This document shows positions 1 to 11,899 of a DNA stretch of 64,000 nt, one piece after another. The stretch lies in contig NW_004087003.1 of NCBI RefSeq assembly GCF_000220395.1, positions 1-64,000 on the forward strand. Reading direction: 5' to 3'. Both the position numbers and the translations under genes were made by a program. The notes under the pieces are model-generated. The model was not told the origin of the DNA. It ran no database searches and saw nothing but the letters and a program-made list of their open reading frames with translations. The DNA comes from Ichthyophthirius multifiliis. Taxonomy: Eukaryota; Ciliophora; Oligohymenophorea; Hymenostomatida. The stretch's first letter is position 1; each line of letters opens with the position of its first letter.

Positions 1-1600
1 ATTATTATTTATTTTTTTATAATTATAATTTTTATATAAATTATATCTTTAATTTTTTTAAAAAAATATTTTTATATTTTATTTTTTTTAATTAAAATTT
101 TTATTCTTTACTTTTATATAAATTTTATTTTATTTATTATTAGTTTAAATTATTTTTAACCTATATTTTTTTCTATTATTTTTAATATTACTTTTTTTTT
201 TAATTATTTTTTTATTATATTATTTATTTATTTTTTAATTTACTAGTTATTTATCCTATAAATTTATATTTTATATATATTTTTTTTTTTTTAAATTTAT
301 ACTTTTTAATATCATTATTGATTATTCTTTCCTCTAAATTTTTTTATTATATTAATTTATTTTTATAAAAAAACTACTAAAATGTAAAAAAGTTCTAATA
401 TTTTAATACTTAAAAACTCTAATTTTCAATAAAAGAAAAAATTTAAAATTCTTTATTTTTTTATGTTAATTCATTTTTTTCTGATAAAGGTTAATTATTT
501 TATTTTTTTTAAAAAAAATTTATTAATTATTATTATTATAAGATTTCTTATTATTAATTTTATTTCTAATTATTTAAAAATACCTTTTCTATTTACATAG
601 CTCTTTAAGAGTATTTCAAAGTATTTAAGCTTTTTTCTATACAGTAAAAGTCATGACTTATACATGAGATAATGCGTGCAAATATATTTCCTCCAAGGGA
701 ATCTTTAAGAATGGGTGTTAATTTTGAATAACGATATGGAGCAAATGCTTTTTTTATTTATTTGAAAGAATATTTATGCAATTACCTAAGGCAAGTAATG
801 ATTTATTAATATTATAACCTTCTTAAATCCTTAAATTTTATTTATTTTCGGTGAATCTTTCTGAACCTGTTAAATCAATCAAAGAAAGCTTACTCTAAAT
901 TATAATTTATTATGAAATCTTTTGCTATAAAGTGAATGTTATCATAACGTGAGATCGGGATGATTATATATTTAGATTGTTTAAGCTGTTTGTCTTTTTT
1001 AATTTGCTTATTTTATTAATTCCAAGACCTCTTACTTTGATTAAGCTTCTTTTTCAATTAAATCAAGTATTTCTACGCCTTCTTTTTGAAAGTCTTCGAT
1101 TAAAAGAATATTTAAAGAAGGTTCATATTGATTTTTAAATAATAAATCTATAATTTATTCGTTATATATTTCAACATATCTGAATTTTAAATTAAATTTT
1201 TAAGCCTTGTGATTCATTATTTCCTATAATGAATAAAATATTAAACCTCCTTCCATATTTTATTACATATTTCCAAACATGGTATAAGTTTTACCTGAAC
1301 CAGTCATTCCATATACAAAACATGTGCAATTATATCTATTAAATAAATTTGTTTAAATGCTTAATTTTAAAACTTAGTTATATATTGTTTAAGTGGAATC
1401 TTCATGGGAAAAAACACCATTAAATTTATAACTCTTATTAAATTATAATGATAAATTTATAAAGTATTCTCTATTGTATTTATTAACATTTTTTACTTTT
1501 CATTTTATTATTTTATTGTAAGAGGACGAACTCGAATATAAACTTTTATTGGATATTTTTTTATTTAAATGCAATTTTTTTTAAGGAAAATTTATTAAAT
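1..1600 (-). pseudogene. Kinesin motor-domain gene, copy K1 (frameshifted, cut by window edge)
   Basis: Read on the minus strand with TAA/TAG as Gln. Near 1,560-1,530 it starts with KVYIRVRPL, the first strand of a kinesin motor. The P-loop YGMTGSGKTYTMFG lies near 1,310-1,260, followed by NEQIIDLL, then RSHVMITFTLQ (switch I, near 950), LIDLTGSERF (switch II, near 865), NKSLLALGNCI and YRYSKLTPIL near 740. The motor gives way to a Lys/Gln/Asn/Ile-rich, TGA-poor stretch (about 560 to 1) that would be a coiled-coil tail. The frame breaks at least three times: before the P-loop, at the NxxSSRSH motif (one base missing), and at an A/T run near 750 where K2 has one more base. Known for the family: ATP-driven microtubule motor. 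Inferred: a decayed copy, or a real gene with consensus errors. Start not certain. Confidence 0.8.
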
Positions 1601-1860
1601 TTAGTTTTATTAAAAAATCTAATCTTTATTCACAGAATAGTATGTTAAATTTTTAGGTGGTTAAATTAAATTTTAAATCTAATAACTTTTTTTAATATTC
1701 ATTTAATTAATTACTTTGAATTTTATTAAAAATAATTAAAAAATTAAATAAATTAAATTAAATTAAAATTTAGTATAATTGATATTTTTTTTATTAAAAA
1801 TTAATATAATTATATTTTTTTATTAAATAATTATTTATTTATATATATATATATATATAT
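1..1860. repeat. 1.86-kb direct repeat carrying kinesin, copy 1
   Basis: Nearly identical to 16,873-18,740. Differences are a few substitutions and length changes in A/T runs. It carries the kinesin gene and its flanks, starting in an ATT/poly-T stretch and ending in a (TA)n tract near 1,845. Similarity continues more weakly into the Cys-rich gene on the far side, so it is the best conserved part of a larger segmental duplication. Confidence 0.9.
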
Positions 1861-2465
1861 TTATATTTAATTATAATATATTTGTTTTATTCTTAAAACA
1901 TTATTTTTCTAAAATATCATATTTAATGTTTAAAAATTTAAGTAACAATTTTAAATAAAAAAATATTTTTAAAAATTAAATAAAAAAAAAAATATTCATT
2001 CATTTATGATAAGAATTATTATTAACACCAATGTTAAATATTATTTAAATAAATTGCGATAAAAATATTAATATTTCTTTACTCTGAATTCTTCATAAAT
2101 TACTTATGACTAAATAATTTATTTAATATATATATCTAAAAATTCTTAAAAATAATATATTTTACATAAATTAAGTTAAAATACTATTTTTTGATAACTA
2201 AATAAATATATTAATTAAAATTGTTCCGTAATTGATAACTAAAATAATAAAAATATAATATAACATAAACTAATTTTTTATTACATATAAAAGTCGAGAA
2301 GATTAATTAACTAATCTTAAATAGCATTAATAATTCTTAAGTTATGATAATAAAAAAAAATCAAAACAAAAGCTAAATATAATTTTTTTAATATAAGGCT
2401 TTTATAAATTAAAAAAATATTAATTTGAATTTTAATAAATAAAATATCACTTTTTGTTAAATAAT
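1861..2465. other. A/T-rich spacer between K1 and Cys-rich copy 1
   Basis: No convincing coding frame. It is diverged but alignable with 18,740-19,440, so it belongs to the duplicated block. Confidence 0.5.
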
Positions 2466-2546
2466 TATAATAATATAAATTTGAAAATAATAATCATTTA
2501 GGGCAAATAATATAAATTGAAAATAATAATCATTTAGGGCCATCAT
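2466..2546. repeat. Two-copy tandem repeat of about 40 bp
   Basis: A unit containing ATAATCATTTAGGGC is repeated twice in tandem. It sits where the 3' end of Cys-rich copy 1 should be (compare the TGA region of copy 3 at 19,446), so it probably arose after that copy stopped coding. Confidence 0.75.
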
Positions 2547-4010
2547 TAGATAAAATAATCATTATTTTAATATATTTAGAAAATTAAATTAATCCTTCCG
2601 AAACACATATTTTATATTTATAAATATCTCAACTACTACATTATATATCTTACTGAATATAATTTTAAGGACATTTATTCTCAAATAAAATATCTATTTT
2701 GACAATCATCACACTTATCTTAATTAATACATTTTTTACAATTATTAATACAATATTCAATCATAATATACAAATCTCTAAGTCCAAAAAATTAATCATT
2801 ATTTTCTGGAATTTGCTTAATTTAATCTTTCGGCGAATATATTTATATTTATATATAAAAAATCAATCAAACTACCTTTTAATACTCATTTAAAATAAAC
2901 TCTTTAAATAATTAAACAATTCAAATTGTTTACCATACTTTAAATACTATATCCTAATCTTTCTTACCAATCCCCAAAAAAGGTCGCCCAAAAAGCCAAA
3001 CTTCATTACACATTTTAAATTATTATTAATTAAATCCTTCCAAAACAATTTCTGCGCTTCCTAATTCTACTTTCGCAAAATGCTATCCAAAAAAAGCTTA
3101 AAGTAAATATTCCCCCGTATTTCGGTATTTTAGCATTATCTTTACATAATTTATTAGTAGCTATATAATTATAACGGCATTCCTGCACGTATTTCCCTAA
3201 TTTTAGCATAATACGCACTCATTATTTTAACAATTAATACAATTCGCATGTGCGAATTTATTTTCCACACACATCTTAATATTATTATTGCTTTAAATAA
3301 TGAAATCTTTAATTTAATCACACTCATTTAGACATTAATTATTTTTAGCACATCCATTACAATCACAAATATTTTCTTTATTATAATCTAGCAATGGAAC
3401 ACACTAAGGGCAAGTAAAAATATCAGCTTCAGAGGGCTGTAACACAAAACACATGATTTGTGACATGTATCGACCCATAGATATTTTTTATTCCATAACC
3501 ACGATTATTTTGATTTAAAATAAAAGTAGAATATATTTTAATTCAAAATTTGGGAATCAGTATAAATAATATTTTAAAAAATTACTAATAATAAATTTGA
3601 ATGATATTTAAAATTCAAAACTATATTAATCTGTTGAACATTTATCAGTTTGACATATCTATAATCCAGCTTAATTATAAATTTTAAAGGTTTAATACAT
3701 TTTGTTATAAAATATACAAAGGCCTGATTGTTTGAAAATTTAAACTATCTGTAACAAAATATGATAAAATCAAATTATAATGATAATGAATAATGAGGAG
3801 GTTGATTTTAGCATTTATTAAGAAATAAAGGGGTATTTAAGAAATACAAAATATATATCATTTTTAAATACTCAATATATTATGTGATTAGGCAAAATAT
3901 TAAAATTTAATAATAGTATTCCAAAAAGAATCATGATTTCATTCAAATAAGAGATAAACAAATTCATTATAAACTAAAGATTCACATGAATAAACTATAA
4001 CTTAAATAAA
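2546..4010 (-). pseudogene. Secreted Cys-rich protein, copy C1 (decayed)
   Basis: Homologous to the intact copies at 4,856-6,571 and 19,446-21,137. Recognisable parts include a Cys-rich block near 3,480-3,350, YVQECRYN near 3,190, and the C-terminal Cys repeats near 2,760-2,600. One extra G in a G run near 3,112 shifts the frame just after KIPKYG. About 150 bp encoding the AIDDTNF...TVCDYN part present in the other copies is missing near 2,950, and the frame is wrong after it. The 5' end near 3,800-4,010 still aligns. The protein cannot be made as a whole. Confidence 0.8.
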
Positions 4011-4071
4011 TTTAAATATTAATAAAATTGAAATTTTCATATATTTTTTTTTTTAAAATAATTATGTATAT

Positions 4072-4118
<47 letters not shown>

Positions 4119-4855
4119 CTTTTATTAATTTATATATTTTTTATTTTATATTTATTATTTTAATTTATTCTAAATATAGTCCTTTATAATTTTTTATTTT
4201 TTATTTTATTAAATTTTATTATTTAATAATTATTTTATTTTTTTCTTAAATATAAATAATTAAAAAATATTTATTTTTTAAAATATAAAATAAACATTAA
4301 GTATTTTAATTTTTTTTTTTATTATAAATAATTTTAATTTTAGACTTATATTAATTTAATAATACTTATATTTAATAATTTTGAAATTAATTTATGATTA
4401 AATTTTTATATTAAGATAAATAAGTTAACTTTGAATAAATAAAATGCTAAAATTATTTAATACTATTTTTCTTTCTTTATTCATTATATATCTGATTAAT
4501 AAAAATAATTATTTAAGCAAGAAATCTAAAAATATTCTCAAAATTTATAAATTAAACAAAAAATTTATATATAACTTGCCTAGAAATATAATTTATATAT
4601 AACCAAGTATAAATAATCAAATAAAATATTTCCATTATATAAAAAAATAATAATAATAATAAACGAAGTATAACAAAATAAATTAAAGAAAATAATTTAT
4701 AATTCATATTAAACATTAATAAAATATAGTTATATTAATTATTAAAAATGTAAACCAAAGCTATATTAATTTTATTTAATAAAATTATTAGATATATAAA
4801 AAAAATAATTAAAATAAATTTATCAAATTATTATTTATTAAATTATATAAATGTA
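4011..4855. other. A/T-rich spacer with a (TA)n tract
   Basis: Low-complexity sequence with a (TA)n run at about 4,079-4,116. I see no coding frame or RNA gene. It separates Cys-rich copies C1 and C2. Confidence 0.5.
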
Positions 4856-6571
4856 TCAAGGACACCAATCCGATAAAATTTTTAAAATTTTATCACATTT
4901 TTAACATTAAACATCTCCTTTTTTAACACACCTTTTGCATTAATAAGAATCATCACAAATAATACATTTATTACCTTACTGAATATAATTTTCAGGACAT
5001 TAATCTACACATTTATCATCACCCAATGACAACCTATTTTTACAATCAGTACACTATTCTGCACTATTACACTTTCTACAATTAGCTTTACAATATTCAA
5101 CCACAATATATAAATCTCTGAATCCAACAGATCTTTTTGGAATGAAATCAAGTTCATTATCTGGCATAATTACTTATATAAAAAAATCAATTTACTTCAT
5201 CGAACTAAACAAACTTCCATCTAATCCTACTTTAATATTAAACTATTTATAATAATTAAACAATTCAGCTTATTTACCATACTGTCCGCAACTCTCAACA
5301 GCATTTTTAGTAAATTAAATATTATTATTATAATCACAAACTGTTTTTCCTAAACATGTTTATATTTAAAAATTTGTATCATCAATAGCATAATACCTAT
5401 ATCCAACATTAATCTAATAAAATGCTCTTTTCACCCTTATTCTTTTTCTAATAATCATATTCTAATTTTTCTAGCCAATTCCCACAAAAGGTCCCCCAAG
5501 AAGCCAAACTCCATTACACGTTTTAAATTATTATTCATTAAATCCTTCTAAAAAAATTTAAGTCCTTCCTAACTCTCCTTACGCGAAATACTATCCAAAA
5601 AAAGCCTAAAGTAAATATTCCCCATATTTTGGTATATTAGCACTATCTATACATAATTTATTAACAACCAGAGAATTATAAGGGCATTCCTGCACACAAT
5701 TCCCTAAACTTACAAAATAAGGTTCTTAGCATTAAACACACTCATTATTTTAACAATCCAAACAATTTACATCTGCGCATTTATTTTCAACACAAAACCT
5801 ATTATTGCGGCCCTAAACACGGATCTCTTTAATTTAATCACACTTAGTTAGGCACTAATTATTTTTCACATATCCTTTACATTTACAAATTTTACCTTTA
5901 ATATGTTTTTTCAATCGAATACCATTAGGGCAAGTCAAACAATCAAATTCCCTGGGACCTTTACATGTAAGACATGATTCATGGCATGTATCGATCGATA
6001 TATATAAATTTTTGACTCCAAAACCTATATTTAAATTTAATTAATTAAAATCTATTATAAAATTTAAATTAAATTCTGATTATGTATGTGTGATATTTTT
6101 ATAATATCTATATATCGAATCCTTAAATTTATCATCATATTTTGCATTTAGATTTTTATTTAGGATATTAAATTTTATTTATTTTTGGCATATATTAAAT
6201 GAATAAAATTAAATTTAAAAAATAGAATCAATAAAAATATTATCTAAAATTACCTATATATTATCTTTTAAAAACTACTAATCGTTGATTTAATAGAAAA
6301 ATAAATCTAATTATACCGCTAATGAATAATGAGGAGGTATATTTTAATATGTTTTCTTTACATATTTAATATCATTTTAAAATATACCAAATAAATCTTT
6401 ATCTCTGTATTCTGCAAGTTATGATTCTGAAAAACATCTGAATTAATTTTATTAATTCCAACCTTTAAAAACATCATTATCAAATCTAGGCTAAAAAAAT
6501 TCTTTTACAAATAATAATTCACGTGATTATATTAAAAGAAGTAAATTTAATATTATTAAAAAATTAAACAT
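4856..6571 (-). CDS. Secreted Cys-rich repeat protein, copy C2 (intact, 571 aa)
   Basis: One uninterrupted frame from ATG at 6,571 to TGA at 4,858-4,856, no introns, Gln mainly encoded by TAA/TAG. The N-terminus MFNFLIILNLLLLIQSREL looks like a signal peptide. Next is a compact domain with GWN and HYSLAVQLDLFFY, ending in VKNLYISIDTCHESC. Then come CxxC repeats of the furin-like/growth-factor-receptor type (CLTCKGP, CLTCPNG, CKCKGYV), a second domain beginning AFFGQYF and containing NGVWLLGGPFVG and YRYYAIDDTNF, and a final Cys-repeat block (CKANCRKCN, CVDQCPENYIQ). No C-terminal membrane anchor is visible, so a secreted or granule protein is plausible. The architecture, two alternating globular plus Cys-repeat modules, is typical of large ciliate surface/secreted families. 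The exact function is unknown. Confidence 0.88.
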
Positions 6572-7228
6572 TTTTAAAAAGTATAAAAAAATATTTTAAA
6601 GATTTATAAAATATTATTATTAATATAAAAGCATTTAATTTAATTATTTATTCATATAAAATTTTATATTTTTTATTATAATAACTATATAATTAAACAT
6701 TTTTATGATTTATTGTATAATTATTTAATTTTTAGATAAATAATATTATTTTTTTATATATAATATGTTATATTTTTATTATTATTATTTTATATATAAT
6801 TTAAATTATTATACTTTTTATTTAATTATTCTTAAAGTATAATTTAATATCTTCTCTTATATATTTATAGTATTTTTATATTTGTTAAAATTGTCAATCA
6901 TCAAAAGTATAAAAAAAATTAAAACTTTAAAATTTTAAATATGTAAACAAAATAAAAATAAATACAAAATATGAAACATGAAATACATCTATTTTAAAAT
7001 TTTTATTATTTTTAATTTATGAAAAATACAAAATTAATTATATATAGAAAAATATTTGTAATTTATTAATATTATTATTTTTAATTAACAATATATTATT
7101 ATTATATATTTTTTAATTTTACCTTATTTTATGTATATTTTATATAATTATATTTATCCTTTTTTTTATATTTTTTTAGACAAAAAATTAATTACTCTTT
7201 ATATATTTTTTATAAATTACTTATATTA

Positions 7229-7259
<31 letters not shown>

Positions 7260-7555
7260 AAATTTTTAACTTTTGTAAATTTCCATTATTTCTAATTATG
7301 TTTATTGAAAGCTTTTATAATAATGTTTAACTTATATTTTTTAAACAATAATATTATTTTTTTTTTTAAGAAATAAAAAAAAAAAAATTTTAAAATAATT
7401 CTTTATAATATTTTTTGTTAATAAAATAAATATTATATAAGATATTAATATTTTTTTTAGAAATGTAAAATTAATAATGATTAAAAAATAGTATTATATT
7501 TATATTATAAATATATATATTACATTTAATTTATTAATTATTTCATAAAAATATA
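6572..7555. other. A/T-rich intergenic region
   Basis: Only homopolymer runs and simple A/T sequence, including a run of about 20 T at 7,231-7,252. No gene, RNA or clear repeat seen. Confidence 0.5.
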
Positions 7556-8585
7556 ATCTGTTAAATGACTTAAATAAGTGCTTAAAATATATATACTAAC
7601 TATAAAAAATTCCAGAAGTTTTACAGAAAATAGATCAATTAAAGACATATTTAAATAAAAATTAGTGGAATTTTTCAATGTGAAGTATCTTTTTAAAGAA
7701 ATGAGATTATTTATATGAGAAGCATATAAATTTTATTACATAAAAAGACATGAAATATATTAATAAATACAGTAAAAAATTTATTTCGTAATGCAAGAAT
7801 AAAAAATTCTTATAAATGTATTTCTACTATTTTTTACGTTAAATAAAAATTATATATAAAAAAAAAGTATATATAAAAAAGGATATATATTATTTTAGAG
7901 ATACTAATAAAAGAAGTGAAACTTACTTTTTTAATTCCAGTATTTTATATAATAGTAAGTCTTTGTAATGCTTTTCATCCTTTAAAATACTTATTATAAT
8001 ACTATATAAATTTAAATTTGAAAATAAATTAAAAATATTAAATAAAAATATTCTTAAAAGATTAAAAAAATTGAGTTGATTATTGAAAATTTCATACTTT
8101 AATCAACCTTTTAATAATTTGCTTTAAAAGAAGGAAATTACAAATTTAATTTATTTATTAATAAATAAAACAATTTTATAAACTTTTTGTAAAAAATGAT
8201 GCCGAATAGCCTTTCTAAAATATAATTTCTCCTTCAAACAGTGCTTTCTAATATTTCATTTTTCCATAAAATCCTAATATTTTATTTCAATTTGTATTAA
8301 GTCTTTTATTAGAGCAATAAATTATTATACTTTCTATTGACACTTTTTTGTGAAAATATAAAAAGCTTAATTGCTTCTTTTGAATGGAAAAATCTATATA
8401 TACCACTTGTAACTAATTAAAATAATTTCGATTATATGAAATATAGAAAACCATTTTTAATAGGGGTTTCAAAACAAAAGGATAGTATTAAATTTTAAAA
8501 TTATACACTATTTGATTATATCATATACAATAAATTATATATATCTTATTAAGTTGTTTTTATTTATTTTATAATCCATTCTTAT
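7556..8585 (+). pseudogene. DENN-domain protein gene, unit 1 copy (fragment)
   Basis: Collinear with the fuller copy at 38,528-41,000 (opposite strand). Recognisable parts are the uDENN start near 7,630, a stretch near 7,945-7,990 matching IPVCYIAVSLCNAFHPL in the other copy, and the cDENN core near 8,290-8,480 (LLLEQ, ASFEWKNLYIPLVTNQNNF, KPFLIGVSKQK). A loss of about 13 bp near 8,336, present in unit 3 as part of SQRPYV, destroys the frame. Homology stops near 8,510, where the dDENN-equivalent and C-terminal parts are missing and the sequence jumps to the block shared with 23,630-23,700. Confidence 0.75.
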
Positions 8586-9655
8586 AAAACCAAAATTAAA
8601 TAAATATTAATATTCTTCTAATTAAAAGCATTTACTCATTATTTTTTTACTGTAATTGTAAAATCTTTGTTTTTCCATATTTTTATTATAGGAATATTAT
8701 TACATTTTATTAATTATATATAAATAAATATTTTTAGTCTTTTGGTTTTTATAATATAACACTTTTCTTGAATAATAAAATAAACTAATCTTTAGATTAT
8801 TTTAAATATATTTTAGGTAATAGTATTATTTTTTAATATAGACCCTAATAATTATACTTAAAATTCCATTAATTTTATATTTTATATAAATAAATATAAA
8901 TATAAATATATTTATTTATACACACATATATATCTATATATTTTTAGCATTTTCTTGTTTTACCCTTTAAATTAGTTTTCTTTTTAATTAATTTTTAAGT
9001 ATATTGCTTCTAACAATTGTTGATTTTTATTTTAATATGAATTTTATTTTGTTAATTTGAATGTTATTTTACTTCAATTTTTTTTTAAAAAAAATAGATA
9101 TAATTATTATTATTTATTTTAATATAAAAAATGGATATAATTATTATTATTTATTTCAAAACCTTTAATTTAATATGCGAAATATAAATTATTATTATAA
9201 AATATCTAATTTATTTTGGTTTTAAAATTTTTTTAAAATTTAAAACTTCTACGAAATAATTGATATATAGTTATAAATTTAATTGTATTAGAATTTTACT
9301 TTAGTTTTAACTAAAATAACTCAAGCAAACATTTTTTTATAAAAACCTTAGTAATATATAGTAAAAGATAGCAAATTGCGTTTAAATCATTATAATTTTT
9401 TAAATAAAAAATTTAAATTATAATACTGAGTTGAAATGAAGTAAATTTCAAAATAGTAGTTTAACCAATAATTTATATTTGATAATTTAAAACAATAAAA
9501 TTATAAATAATCTTGTTCTTATATAATTATTATTATCAAAAATAATAATATATATATTGATATATTTTTTTTATTAATAATTATATTATTTTAACAAAAT
9601 ATATTAAATTGAATTTGATTTTTTTTTATTTTATATATATATATATATATTTATT
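8586..9655. other. A/T-rich region without a recognised gene
   Basis: Low-complexity DNA with short imperfect internal repeats (for example near 9,080-9,150, a near-duplicate of about 45 bp). No family recognised on either strand. Confidence 0.45.
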
Positions 9656-10703
9656 TATAGTTAAAAAGAATTAAATTTATCATTAATAAAAATTCAAGCT
9701 AATCCGATCTAAAAAATATTTTCAGCTAATTCATTTTTTATTTATACAACTCTAAAATATAAATATTATATCCTAAAAATTTAAAATTAAAATAAAATAT
9801 AAAATAAAATTTATTTATTTAAATATTTAGAGCTATTTTTTTTTTTTTAAGATAATGCTTTATAGTTTTTAATTATGTATATTAAAACAATAAATAAAAA
9901 ATCAAATATATTTATTTATTTTTTATAAATTATAATTATAAAAAAATGTATTTATCACTAGAGTAGGGATTTCTTAGGATAGTTTCTGTATCGATCTATG
10001 GAAAAATCCGAAATCAATCTGTTATCCCTGATTGAAAGAAAATATTCTGGATCAATCCAAGAAAATATCAAACATATATTTGTATATTAATATGTTTAAA
10101 TAAGGCAATACTTATTATTAAATGCATATATTTTTAATAAAATTACAGAATAATTATGAAAAAGTAATTTTTTAACAATTAATTCAATTAATTTTTTATT
10201 TTTCAAAAAACTATATTAAAAAAAAATAGATAATTAATTTTATTTTTATTTTTGATAAAGTTTTAAAAAAATTATAAGCAAAAGTAATATATCATAGTTT
10301 GAAATTTATACTATAATAATATTTTTAATTAAATTAAATAAATTTAAATATAAATATGAATTAGTATTGAAAATACAAATAATGATTATAATCAATCTGA
10401 TCAATTTTCAAAATATATTTATAAATTCCGAATCTATCCATTATCGATCTGGAAAAAAATTCGAAAGATTTGAGTCTGGATGTATCTATCCACTATCAAT
10501 CAGGAAAAAAATTCGACAGATTTGATTCTGGATGTATCAACCTTTTTCTCTCCATCTCTAAATATCACACTAAGAATATATAGAATTTGTTAAAGATTTA
10601 AAAAGCTAAATATAAAGTATATTTTTTAATGTTTTTTAAATTAAACTAAAAATATAATATAAGATAGTCCTCAAAATTATATTTAAAATGATGAAGATTA
10701 ATA
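9656..10703. repeat. Repeat Y, unit 1 copy (GC-richer islands, inverted at 37.1-38.2 kb)
   Basis: About 1 kb that reappears in inverted orientation at roughly 37,095-38,200. It includes two distinctly less A/T-rich islands, 9,960-10,080 and 10,430-10,550, which share the core ATCGATCT..GGAAAAA..TCCGAAA in direct orientation. No protein family was recognised. It could be an old non-autonomous mobile element. Confidence 0.75.
10433..10535. repeat. Two-copy tandem repeat of about 51 bp inside repeat Y
   Basis: Two adjacent copies carry GGAAAAAAATTCGA followed by AGATTTGA and TCTGGATGTAT, differing at only a few positions. Unit 3 (near 37,280-37,330) keeps a single equivalent, so copy number differs between the units. 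Confidence 0.8.
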
Positions 10704-11899
10704 TCTAGTAACATAAATAAAAATATAAAATACATACATAATACATATAAAAGGCCAATAATAATGTTTCGTTTAATACATAAGAAAATTAAAATGCTAG
10801 AATAGCGTTAGATTATTTTTCTTCAAAGAATGATAACTAAATACTAATATAAGAATAAGATAATAGTTAATAAATTTTATAAAAATACTTAAATTAATAC
10901 AAATATAAAAGATTTAAAACACGAAAAGAGTCATCAATTTAAAATATTTAAAAAAATAAAAGCAAAAAAAATAATGAAGAAGATATTATTTAATTCTCTC
11001 TATATTAGATATTCGAAAATAAAAATTCTTAAAATGATTTAAATAAAATAACAAATTAAAAGTATTTAATCAGTGACTTTTTGTAAACAAATTCTTAAGT
11101 AATCTAAATATAAAGGAAATTCAAACATTTTCAAAATAATATGAATTTCGAAATATATTCTTAAAATTTACAAAAATTAAATTTTTGGTTATAAGAATGT
11201 GATTATTATTTATATAAACTTGATTTTTTAAAATAAAATAATATTTGTTAGCCATATTTTAGTAGAATTATTTCATAAAAAGAAAGCATTTTGAGGATAA
11301 AAGATGTTTTATTTGATTAAGTTTATGTTTTTACTTAGGTTAAAATAGCTTTTGAAGATTTGTTAATTAATTTTGAATCACTATAAAGTGAAAATTTTAA
11401 ATAAATAAGAAAATAAGTAAAATAAATATCTAAAAATAACACAAACGTGAAAATTATTCTTAAAAAGCTTAAATATATTTACATTTAATATTTGAAATTA
11501 TAAGAAATAGAAGAAGAAATAATCTAAAAATTAGAAAAAAAAGAATTTATCGAAAAAATATTTAATTAAAATAAAATAAAATATTAATTAAATGAAATTT
11601 TAGAAAGAATTAAATAAATTTAAGGTCCTTTTATTAATAAAATAAACCAAAAAGTAATTAAAATAATAAACTATTTATTAAAAGAATATGTAACAAACAT
11701 TGAGATAAATGAAGAATATATTATTTGTTATTAAATGAATAAACTAGAATAATAAAATGAAAAAGATATAAATTTATGTAAGTATTTTGCTTAATAAGGA
11801 ATTAAGATTATTAATAAAAAAAAGCAAGATAAAAATGCCAATATTGAAATAAAAAAGTATATATAAGATTTTATATAAAAATATATAAATTATTAATGA
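10532..11899 (+). CDS. Unknown Lys/Gln-rich helical protein (455 aa, or about 403 aa from 10,688)
   Basis: One frame without TGA from ATG 10,532 to TGA 11,897-11,899. The first 52 codons lie in repeat Y, so a start at the double ATG at 10,688/10,691 is at least as likely. The body has ordinary protein composition (for example ARIALDYFSSKND, LNFWLQECDYYLYKLDFL, RIKDVLFDQVYVFTQVKIAF) and long helical Lys/Glu/Ile stretches near the end (EIEEEIIQKLEKKEFIEKI). No family recognised. It lies 217 bp upstream of the kinase gene on the same strand, and both sit inside a segment that is absent from the inverted unit 3. A chance ORF of this length is unlikely even when only TGA stops, but expression is unproven. 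Confidence 0.6.

Noticed and set aside
2699-2893. Plus-strand 64-aa ORF
   Set aside because: Lies opposite the C-terminal Cys repeats of decayed copy C1. The minus strand is the meaningful one.
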